This document shows, piece by piece, positions 18,546 through 26,326 of a stretch of 64,000 nucleotides of DNA (the stretch's first letter is position 1; each line of letters opens with the position of its first letter). This stretch comes from Trichomonas vaginalis G3 (Eukaryota > Parabasalia > Trichomonadida > Trichomonadidae): contig NC_067207.1 of assembly GCF_026262505.1 (NCBI RefSeq), positions 16,336,082 to 16,400,081 on the forward strand, written 5' to 3'. The position numbers and the translations under genes are program-made. The notes below the pieces were generated by a model. That model was not told the DNA's origin. It searched no databases and saw only the letters and a program-made list of their open reading frames with translations.

Positions 18546-20186
18546 TTAAACATTTCTATTCATCAATATTTCATCATATGAACTTCTATACTGTGGTGGT
18601 GTACCTGTTGGATGATATTTCAAACCTTCATCCGGTGTCCATGTCCAATACGTAGTCCTAGTAAACCAAACCTGAGGAGGATTTGTCACTTTTGAACAGT
18701 AAGTGTCATTTTCACCTTGAATGATTGGATAAGCTTTCACTTGTACTGTAACTTGTGAGTTGAAAGTTTCTAATCCATCAAAGAATATACCCGCTCCATC
18801 ACGTTGAACTGGAATAGTGCATAAGAATGAAGTTTGGTCTTTCCATGTTCTAGCTAATGGCGTGCCATTATCATCATTCAGTGGTCTAGTTAATGAGTCC
18901 TCGTATTCTTCTGTGCATTCATTCACTCCATCTAAATCAGAAGCTTGAAGCATACGTGTAAAGAATATGTCACCCACTGTGGTCATCGCTTGATCGGGGA
19001 AGTTTCTGGAATCTATAGTGACCTGAAGACCTCGAAGCATTGGATTTTCTAAAACTGTTCTTTGCATTGCATTCTTTGGAAATGTTAACACAACATCTGT
19101 AACATTATGAAGAGCGTATGAGAAATCTGAGCTAATACCTTCAGGAGTGATGCAACCTCCATTTAGTGAACGAACGTCAATATGTTGAGCTGGAATCATG
19201 AATGGATCTTCCTTACTGAATAAACGTGGTATTGCTTTAACTGATTCTTCAATTAAACCGTATCCTGGTGTAATGCATTTATCCTCTAAAACTTCCATCT
19301 TTGTGCATGAAATAATAACGTCATCAACTGTTGCGTCAGCAGATGTAGCGGCTAAGCTTGTAATTAATTTGGCAGGAAGTCCGATTTGTTGGAATTTGCG
19401 ATCATATTTATAAACATGATTCATAATCTTTTCATAATTTTCATCAGTTATCTTTTCATAAACGTAATTTTGTAAATCAGCAACTCTTAACGGGTCAACC
19501 TGACAAAATACTAAAGTATCCCTGAAAACATAATATTTAAGAATGATTTCACCAAATGATTTAGGATAATCATCGAACGCCTGAAATGCTAACAAATCAT
19601 TTACCGGAATAATCATATCAAAAGTGATATCAACTTCTTCATTTGCTTTCTTGAAAACTTCTGAAGGGTCAATATATTTACCACATACTGAGTTATCATA
19701 TTTTTGAACATTATTATATAACGAATGAACAAACTTTTTAAATTTCCTTTCTGATTTTGGTTTATATGTTGCAAATGCGAAAGATTCACGGGCGCAATCC
19801 ATCTGAAGATAACCGGCATCACCTCTTTCGGTTTCTACTTCTAATTGTTTAAAGCTTTGATTTGATGATTTGTAACCAACGAATAAACGCATGCATTTAA
19901 AAGCGGCATCACATGTGAAAGCTTTATTTGAAACTAGAGTTGCTTTAACTTTGCGTTTAATATATGTGTCACCTAATTGGTTCACATCATGAGCCGGATT
20001 TGTAATTCTTAAATGAGTTTGTTTATCATCAAAATATGGAGTATCAGAGTCATAGCATGAACTTTCAAGTTCTCTATAATATCTTCTACCGTCATTCTTT
20101 GCGAATATTTCATTTATCTTTTCGAATGAATGAAACACATTTCCATTAATCGGTTTAGTGTTTGGCACCAAATAGTTAGTCGTCAT
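18546..20186 (-). CDS. Polinton major capsid protein, 546 residues
   Basis: Full-length frame from ATG 20186. The size fits double-jelly-roll capsid proteins (500-600 residues). It is strand-rich throughout, with no membrane segment, and the end is proline/tyrosine-rich (GTPPQYRSSYDEILMNRNV). The assignment rests on size, adjacency to the packaging ATPase and placement in a Polinton with integrase; the fold cannot be confirmed by eye. Copy A holds a near-identical N-terminal part at 1-1114. Its presence implies the element family can be packaged as particles. Confidence 0.8.
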   Translation of the reverse strand: MTTNYLVPNTKPINGNVFHSFEKINEIFAKNDGRRYYRELESSCYDSDTPYFDDKQTHLRITNPAHDVNQLGDTYIKRKVKATLVSNKAFTCDAAFKCMRLFVGYKSSNQSFKQLEVETERGDAGYLQMDCARESFAFATYKPKSERKFKKFVHSLYNNVQKYDNSVCGKYIDPSEVFKKANEEVDITFDMIIPVNDLLAFQAFDDYPKSFGEIILKYYVFRDTLVFCQVDPLRVADLQNYVYEKITDENYEKIMNHVYKYDRKFQQIGLPAKLITSLAATSADATVDDVIISCTKMEVLEDKCITPGYGLIEESVKAIPRLFSKEDPFMIPAQHIDVRSLNGGCITPEGISSDFSYALHNVTDVVLTFPKNAMQRTVLENPMLRGLQVTIDSRNFPDQAMTTVGDIFFTRMLQASDLDGVNECTEEYEDSLTRPLNDDNGTPLARTWKDQTSFLCTIPVQRDGAGIFFDGLETFNSQVTVQVKAYPIIQGENDTYCSKVTNPPQVWFTRTTYWTWTPDEGLKYHPTGTPPQYRSSYDEILMNRNV

Positions 20187-20255
20187 TTATTATTAAATAA
20201 AAAATCAAAATTAAAAGATGAAAATGAATTTTTAATTTTAATGAAATAATCAACT

Positions 20256-20471
20256 ATGGCTGCAGGTATATTTAAGAAACTGTGGGATAAAGTAAAAAGA
20301 GGAGCGCATAAAGTTTGGGAAACAATGAAGAAAGGAGCAAATTGGATATTTAAGAATAAAGAAGCAATTAGTGACATTGCTGAATCAATAACGCCAAAAG
20401 CTGCCCCAATAAGAGAAATTTTAAATAAAGGAGAAAAAGTTTATCAAAGACTTCAACCGATACTAAGATAA
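20256..20471 (+). CDS. Small basic Polinton protein, 71 residues (copy B)
   Basis: Copy B counterpart of 1185-1400, differing by a couple of residues. MAAGIFKKLWDKVKRG start, tryptophan-containing basic helices, ending RLQPILR. Diverges from the capsid gene and converges on the 78-residue gene. Possibly a core or membrane-active virion peptide, by inference. Confidence 0.6.
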   Translation: MAAGIFKKLWDKVKRGAHKVWETMKKGANWIFKNKEAISDIAESITPKAAPIREILNKGEKVYQRLQPILR

Positions 20472-20495
20472 AAATAATATTTATTTATTTTTCCA

Positions 20496-20732
20496 CTATT
20501 TACCTCCTATTTTATTAAGTATTCCTTCAGCAATTCCACCAATTGCGTTACCTGCTTGTGCTCCCATCGCTGGATTACCTGCTTTAGTACCTAATACTCC
20601 ACCTATGATAGTTCCTGCCGTTTTCGCTACTGGTGCCAAAAAGTTTGCAACAGGTTTAATAACCTTTTTATGAACCCAACCCGCAGCTTTCTTAATTCCA
20701 TCCCATAATTTTTTAAAGAATCCTGCCGCCAT
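20496..20732 (-). CDS. Small glycine-rich amphipathic Polinton protein, 78 residues (copy B)
   Basis: Start at 20732 (MAAGFFKKLWDG) chosen because the copy A gene starts there and the open frame beyond it reaches back only through spacer. Basic amphipathic N-terminus, then a GTIIGGVLGTKAGNPAMG-type glycine-rich hydrophobic segment. Shares its first ten residues with the opposing 71-residue protein. Likely a virion membrane-interacting protein by composition; not a named family. Confidence 0.6.
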   Translation of the reverse strand: MAAGFFKKLWDGIKKAAGWVHKKVIKPVANFLAPVAKTAGTIIGGVLGTKAGNPAMGAQAGNAIGGIAEGILNKIGGK

Positions 20733-20765
20733 TTCTGATTTAATATTAATTAAAAAAATATATTC

Positions 20766-21445
20766 CATCACTTATATTCTAATTTTTATTTAATGATAAA
20801 TGAAACCGATTTTAAAAATAAATGAAACAGAGGAGGAAGAAATAAATGAAAGTGAAAATGTTCAACAAAAAATAAACGTTGTTAAACCAATTACTGAAAT
20901 AAAAATTTTTTCATCTGTTGAAGAATTTAATGACTATTATGCTAATAATAAAAAATTATTTGAAGAATTGACAACATGTAAATTGAATAAAATGTTTAAA
21001 GTTGATGGATTCAAAATTTCAAAAATAAAAGGAGTGGTTAGTTTGAAATCTATTCCTCAATCAAGAATCACCTCATTAATGAAAATAGATGATTTAACAA
21101 AAAGAATAGAAGAGATTGAAGAAAGAATGAATCAAATAATTGATTTCATAAATTCAAATAATCATTAGCTTCTTAAAGTTCAATGTTGATTCTGAGACAT
21201 GAATTTTTAAAGTTTATTTTTTAAAAAAAAATTTTATCTTTTATTTCATTATGGGCTGAGTGTAAATGTCTTACAATTTTGAAAATTTTTTAAATCTTAA
21301 TTTATTCAAAAACGTGAGAATAAAAACCGTAAGAATCATACATTTTTTACTTCATATGTTAAAAAAAATGATACAAAATCGTTCAATATTGTATGAATTC
21401 TTACGTTTACAAAAAAAGTCACACAACCCGTCAACATATACTACT
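20766..21445. repeat. Right terminal inverted repeat of Polinton B, 680 bp
   Basis: Inverted partner of 6465-7144, ending ATATACTACT at 21445, followed by the AAATTA duplication. Carries the second full copy of the 122-residue gene. Confidence 0.95.
20800..21168 (+). CDS. Polinton terminal-repeat protein, 122 residues (right)
   Basis: Right-repeat copy of 6741-7109; the two differ by one visible residue (KRIEEIEE against KRIEIIEE). The same gene lies at 1728-2096 in copy A. C-terminal coiled-coil-like helix. Reads outward toward the terminus from both ends of the element. Function unknown. Confidence 0.65.
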   Translation: MKPILKINETEEEEINESENVQQKINVVKPITEIKIFSSVEEFNDYYANNKKLFEELTTCKLNKMFKVDGFKISKIKGVVSLKSIPQSRITSLMKIDDLTKRIEEIEERMNQIIDFINSNNH

Positions 21446-22078
21446 AAATTAATTGAAATTCCGATCAAAAAAAATTCACAAATTGGATCAAAAAAAATCG
21501 AATCTCAAGTTAAAAATAAAAAAATTTCTACATTTTTATCAAATTTATATTTTTTTTTCAAATCATGCGAATTGATTGGATAATTGCATATTTTATCCCA
21601 TGCATCTAGAAGTATGTGTAATATTTTTGCTTTCATCAAGAAATTGTCGAATTTGATCTTAATTTTTTTGAAAAATATACTTTTAGAAAAAGAAATAGTG
21701 ATTGAATAGCTGCCCATGCTGTAAAAGGGTTATTTTTACAAGTAAAAAAGTGTTATTTTTCGAGCAAGTCGAGGCTTTTTTACCATCTTATTTTTGAAAA
21801 ATTTACGAAAAATTATATCTGAAAAAACGCTTCATTTTGATATCTTACAATGATAAAATACCAATGTTGCTGGGATATAATAGCTACACCTGGACATCTA
21901 CTACATTAATGCGTATGACAGGTAAAGTTGATTTCAAAAGTATAGCCTGGAAAGATTACAATAAATCAACGATAATTCAAAAAAAATTCTTATAAGTTAA
22001 CATAATAAAAATTTAATTTTTATATTGCTTGTATTATACTTAAGTATATAATATATTTAAATCTTAGAATGAAAATTC

Positions 22079-22187
22079 GGGACGCCCTAGCTATTCAATT
22101 TTCCCTTAGGACGCCCATAAACCTCTCAAAAATGTGATGTAAATATCACAATTTTGAGAAATTTACACTAGGACGCCTTAGGACGCC
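22079..22187. repeat. GGACGCC repeat cluster with hairpin
   Basis: Four GGACGCC words (about 22080, 22109, 22171, 22181) surround an imperfect inverted repeat of ~20-bp arms centred near 22141 (CTCAAAAATGTGAT against ATCACAATTTTGAG, 22124-22158). GC-rich words are conspicuous in this AT-rich gap. Could be a small MITE or a structured element. The rest of 21452-22240 shows nothing further I can support. Confidence 0.6.
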
Positions 22188-22249
22188 AACCCCCTTTTTT
22201 ACCTATTGATTCAATTAGAATAAATGCTATGCATTTTATCAGAGTTCTT

Positions 22250-22665
22250 ATAATGCATAAGGCCAACATTTAGCAATAATGTCCTTGTTGAAACGTACGA
22301 ATGCAATTATGATTACAAATTAGTAATTAAACCTCTGAGGGATTTTATGAATATAGCCGCTTCATTAAAACTTAAGCATAATAATTTGAACTTTGAAAGT
22401 AAATTAAATCCAAATTAGGAAATGTTGTGCAGCTAATTGAACAATTAAGTGTTAAAATTGGTGAAATAAATAGTTTGAGGAGGAATTCGAAATCTTGAAG
22501 AGTCAATTCAAGTAGTGTCTTCAATTTTTGGCATTCAATTCATCAATAACAACTTTTTTTTGGACGAAAACATCCGAATTATATATCTAATTAGGAATAA
22601 ACATGATTTTCTAATTTATATTTCTGATATAACATCATCATGCTCTCAATATTTTCAAAAAAATT
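22250..22665 (+). pseudogene. Decayed host coding sequence, unknown family
   Basis: Plus-strand stretches read as protein-like sequence in shifting frames: VETYECNYDYKLVIKPLRDF, later NVVQLIEQLSVKIGEINSLR, then SIFGIQFINNNFFLDENIR and ISDITSSCSQYFQ. Stops and frameshifts separate them. The pattern looks like a former gene of one of the large trichomonad families. I cannot name it. Confidence 0.4.
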
Positions 22666-22870
22666 GAGATTGGTTTGAAAAAATCATTTTTTTTTATCAA
22701 TTCAAATCAATTTCTTTTTGGATAAGAAATATTTATCCATTAATTACACTGTTGAATTTAAAGATATCTTTCAAATTTGAGTATCATCTACAAGCTATCA
22801 ATTTTTGAGAAGAATAATCGTCAACAGCACAATTTGTAATCGGATTGCTTCATCGTTCTTGCCATTTTTA

Positions 22871-25213
22871 ATGTTTGCTGACGAATACGCCGAGCGCTTA
22901 AACAACGCTATCAAATTTGTCAAGAGCCAAATCACAGGCACACCAGAGGTCGGTGTTGTCCTTGGTTCTGGCCTTGGATCATACGGACAAGAGCTTGCTG
23001 AACCAATCACAATCCCATACAAGAACATCCCAGGTATGCTCGATACTACAGTCCCAGGTCACTCTGGATGCCTTATCTTCGGCAAGATTGGCGAGGTTAA
23101 GGTCCTTTGCCTCTCTGGCCGTTCTCATCAGTACGAAGGTCTCCATCCACACGAAATCCAATTCGCTATCCGTCTTCTTGGTGGCTGTGGCTGCAGACTT
23201 GTTATTCTTACAAACGCCGCTGGCACATGCGACGAATTATTAGAAGTTGGCGACCTTGCTCCAATGCTTGATCACCTTAACTTCACACACCGTGGTTACA
23301 CAGAGGAACCACTCGAAATCAAGGACTTCTACCACCTTATTCAAAACGGAATGTACGATAAGGAAGCTCAGCAAGTCATCCACGACGTTGCCGTCGAGAG
23401 CAACCTCTCCACACGTGGCTGCAACTACACATACAACATGGGCCCAACATACGAAGCCCACGCTGAAGTTTGGGGCCAGAAGAAGCTCGGCTGCACAAAC
23501 TTCGGTATGTCCACAGTTGCTGAAGTCATTGCCGCCAAGGAAATCGGCGTTCCAATTCTTGCTATGTCTTTCGTTACAAACAAAGCCGCCGGTATCACAG
23601 GCAAGCTACTTACACACGTTGAAGTCGCTGAAGCCGCAAAGAAGGGCGAAGAAGGCATGAAGAAGCTTGTTTCAACAACAATCATGAGACTCCAGCCAAA
23701 GCTCAAGGAGATCCCACCGATTGTCTTCAAGGGCGACAAGGGCCGCAAGATCACACGCGCAGAGCCATCAGCTTTCGTCACAGAAGCTGAAATCGAGGCC
23801 GCTGCTGCTCTCTTTGGCGAGACAAAGATCGACACTGCCATCGTCCTCGCTGGTACACACTCTGTCCCAGTCGAAGCTAAGGTCACAGTCTCTGTCTTAG
23901 ACCTTCCAAAGTTCCCAGCCCTCCAGCACACACGCGCCCAGATCAAGATCGGCACACTCGCTGGCAAGAACGTCGCTGTTGTTGACGGAATCTACGACTA
24001 CTGCGGTTTCGACCACTACGCCACATACTACCTTGTTAACCTCTTCGCCAAGCTCGGCGCTAAGGAGTACATCCAGACATTCGCTACTGGCTCATTCGGC
24101 GAACAAGGCGTTAAGTACATCAAGGATGTTATCCCACTCTTCGAACGCCCAATCGTTGTCCCACGCGCTATGCCACACCAGGGCATGGAAGGCACAGCCA
24201 TCGTTGCTCCATACCACGGCCCAGAATTCTGGACACCAGCTGAAGGCAAGGCTATGACAGTTATTGGAGCTACACACGCCACACTTGGCCTTACAGTCGG
24301 TCTCGAGATCGCTGCTGCCCTCAAGATGAAGGTTGTCGGTATCATCGATGGCGCCTTCGATGCTCACCTCCTTGAAGGCACAACAATAGAGCAGATCGTC
24401 AAGGCTACAACAGCTGCTGCTCCAGAAGTTGCCAAGCTTGTTGAAGAATCCCTTGCTAAGGTTGAGAACTCTGGCGAGCTCAAGGCTTCATTCAAGGCTG
24501 GCGCTGAGAAGGGCATTGAGTGGAAGGATGCTCCATCCCACATCGTCAATAAGCAGGAATGCCCAGATCAGGTCAAGGCTATCGCTGATAAGCTCAAGGA
24601 CGTTACTGCTGCCATCGTTGTCGAGTGCGACAAGTCCGCTCAGTACCAGGCTCTCGAGAAATTCTTCAACTCAGAAATTGAAATCGAGGGCAAGAAGCTC
24701 CACCTCGCTACAATCGAAGGCAAGGAAGTTTACGTCTCCCTCGCCGACCGCACACTTCTTCGTGCTTACGCTCAGAAGAAGATCCACGTCATCGGCCTCG
24801 GCTGCGTTGTCGCTACACCAAACAAGGCCAACGAGAAGCACGAAGTCATCCCCAACACAATCAAGGAAGGCCAGGTTGTTTGCGTCATTGACCACATGAA
24901 CATTGTTGGCATTTCCCCACTTATGGGCTCCAACAAGTTCGGAACAAGATTCCCGGATCTTGCTCACATCTACCAGCCAGTTGAGGGACTTGAGAACGTT
25001 GTCGCTTTCAACGTTCCAAGCCTCAACGTTGCTACAGAAGCTTACGTCGCTGCTGCAGGCAAGATGGGCTGCGGCACTGTCAACCAGTTCGGCGCTGTCA
25101 ACTCAACAATCGTCCGCCATTCTGAGGGTAAATACACTCACATCGCTATGGTTGTTAAATGCCCAATGTGCGCTTGGACCATCGATCCTTCAATCATTGC
25201 TAAGGCATTCTAA
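22871..25213 (+). CDS. Purine nucleoside phosphorylase-family protein with three PNP-like units
   Basis: 780 residues. Unit 1 (about 1-275) is a trimeric-type PNP with GSGLGSYGQELA, the PGHSG phosphate loop, GRSHQYEG, TNAAG, GPTYEAHAE, GMSTVAE and VTNKAAG, so it should cleave purine (deoxy)nucleosides to base plus ribose-1-phosphate. Unit 2 (about 295-540) and unit 3 (about 558-780) keep the fold's landmarks (GIYDYCGFDHYATYYLVNLF; VIDHMNIVGISPLMG) but lack several of these motifs and are probably non-catalytic. ATG 22871 is preferred over an upstream extension with no ATG; an Inr-like TCATCGTTC lies 20 bp upstream. Codons are strikingly C-rich at third positions compared with neighbours, suggesting high expression. 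Trichomonads salvage purines, so a PNP fits. Confidence 0.85.
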   Translation: MFADEYAERLNNAIKFVKSQITGTPEVGVVLGSGLGSYGQELAEPITIPYKNIPGMLDTTVPGHSGCLIFGKIGEVKVLCLSGRSHQYEGLHPHEIQFAIRLLGGCGCRLVILTNAAGTCDELLEVGDLAPMLDHLNFTHRGYTEEPLEIKDFYHLIQNGMYDKEAQQVIHDVAVESNLSTRGCNYTYNMGPTYEAHAEVWGQKKLGCTNFGMSTVAEVIAAKEIGVPILAMSFVTNKAAGITGKLLTHVEVAEAAKKGEEGMKKLVSTTIMRLQPKLKEIPPIVFKGDKGRKITRAEPSAFVTEAEIEAAAALFGETKIDTAIVLAGTHSVPVEAKVTVSVLDLPKFPALQHTRAQIKIGTLAGKNVAVVDGIYDYCGFDHYATYYLVNLFAKLGAKEYIQTFATGSFGEQGVKYIKDVIPLFERPIVVPRAMPHQGMEGTAIVAPYHGPEFWTPAEGKAMTVIGATHATLGLTVGLEIAAALKMKVVGIIDGAFDAHLLEGTTIEQIVKATTAAAPEVAKLVEESLAKVENSGELKASFKAGAEKGIEWKDAPSHIVNKQECPDQVKAIADKLKDVTAAIVVECDKSAQYQALEKFFNSEIEIEGKKLHLATIEGKEVYVSLADRTLLRAYAQKKIHVIGLGCVVATPNKANEKHEVIPNTIKEGQVVCVIDHMNIVGISPLMGSNKFGTRFPDLAHIYQPVEGLENVVAFNVPSLNVATEAYVAAAGKMGCGTVNQFGAVNSTIVRHSEGKYTHIAMVVKCPMCAWTIDPSIIAKAF

Positions 25214-25492
25214 AGTGAACTTACTTCTATTTTGAAACAGTAAGGACTTATATTTATTAACAATTTACCATATGGAAAAAGTAGATTTTTTAAAAAATTT
25301 ATTATATTCTCATTCCAAATCATATATTTTTTTTACATAGTAAAAAAAAGTGATAAAATTTGGTATCTTGGAATGAGATATCAAGTATCGAATAGTAGGA
25401 GTATAGGCTATGTAAAAGTAATTGTCGATGATTTTAAAAAGTATTATTTCGTAGAGAAGCAATTTAAAAGATTTCAACCTTTATTAAGCAAC

Positions 25493-25681
25493 TTACTGAG
25501 ATTGGCTGTTTGGACCTGTCTTGCGCTTGGCATCTGGGTTAACAGCGAGGAAGCGCTGGTTGTAGATCTTGCGCAGACGAGCGCGGCCGCGAACTTCCTT
25601 TGGCTTGTCCATCTTTGCGACCTTTGGTGTGTTAGAACGAACCTTGCCTGCCTGAGCGAGGGAACCGTGGACCTTACCCAT
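25493..25681 (-). CDS. RPS30: 40S ribosomal protein eS30
   Basis: 62 residues starting [20 protein letters not shown], then [20 protein letters not shown] and [18 protein letters not shown], a clear match to eS30 (the C-terminal part of animal FAU). There is no ubiquitin-like fusion in front; the short in-frame extension to 25702 adds only MVWPFNN. The GKVHGSL start matches the mature protein of other eukaryotes, which fixes the ATG at 25681. It acts in the small ribosomal subunit. Codon use is C-rich as expected for a highly expressed gene. An Inr-like TCAACTGTTT lies upstream at about 25700-25710. Confidence 0.93.
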   Translation of the reverse strand: MGKVHGSLAQAGKVRSNTPKVAKMDKPKEVRGRARLRKIYNQRFLAVNPDAKRKTGPNSQSQ

Positions 25682-26326
25682 GTTATTGAAAGGCCAGACC
25701 AAACAGTTGAGAGGAGGGCAAATTTACCCTTCATAAAATGGAAATGGCTTTAAAGCATAAAATTAAGATTCATAATTATTCAGAGATATGTTTTTTCTCA
25801 ATAAAAATCGAAAATTTATCTAAACAATTGATAAATTTTCAAAAATCCAAGTATTGCATAGCAATGATTGAGCATTCCAAATGGAATTAATGGAAAACAA
25901 ATATATTCAGCTATCCATTTTACTTCTAGATAAAATAAATGATCAAAAGGATATCTTAAAAGTTTATAGTTCTCAAAGCTTGTAATTTATTTTATTTGAC
26001 AATGAAGCTTCAATACATATCTTTAATATTTTGATTTGATTTAATTTGCATTTTGAAATTTAGAATAATAAAAGACTTTCATTGGATATGGAAGGTTTTA
26101 CGCAAATTCAAGGAAATAATCACCATACAATACATTGTTAATTCGATAATTTCATTAAATAAGATAATTCTACAAAAAAAGCTTGCTGGATCGATGCATG
26201 AGTCGAAAACATCCATTCTTGGATGAAACTAGTACAGGTGTTTGATAGAATCGTAAAGAAAGCACGAAATGATTGAAAAAAGATAATTGAAGTACGATTA
26301 TTTTTGATTTAATTTTTTTTTAAGTT
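25682..26326. other. Intergenic gap
   Basis: AT-rich spacer between eS30 and the LRR gene, holding the promoters of both. No other gene, repeat or RNA recognised. Confidence 0.6.

Larger units (their letters stand above)
6465..21445. mobile_element. Polinton (Maverick) copy B, 14,981 bp, full length
   Basis: Bounded by 680-bp inverted repeats starting AGTAGTATATG (Polintons typically begin AG) and by the AAATTA duplication. Visible parts: integrase (7141-8094), small genes, a nested replication module (8575-12808), collar fibre (12925-14745), small virion-like genes, a 300-residue conserved protein, packaging ATPase (17706-18521), major capsid protein (18546-20186) and two small amphipathic proteins. 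No pPolB gene or adenoviral-type protease gene was recognised. Near-identical terminal repeats and near identity to copy A point to a recent insertion. It looks complete in length but carries a few breaks in its genes (roughly three to four). Confidence 0.95.

Noticed and set aside
21505-21717. 70-residue minus-strand frame right of Polinton B that vaguely resembles the end of a DDE transposase domain
   Set aside because: Resemblance limited to a short AWDKI-type stretch; too weak to call a transposase remnant.
23425-23967. 180-residue minus-strand frame, and several 90-156-residue frames, over the PNP-family gene
   Set aside because: Long antisense and off-frame openings are expected in this strongly codon-biased gene; none has protein-like features of its own.
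25373-25753. 126-residue plus-strand frame over the eS30 gene
   Set aside because: It is the reverse-strand shadow of eS30, whose minus-strand protein is unmistakable.
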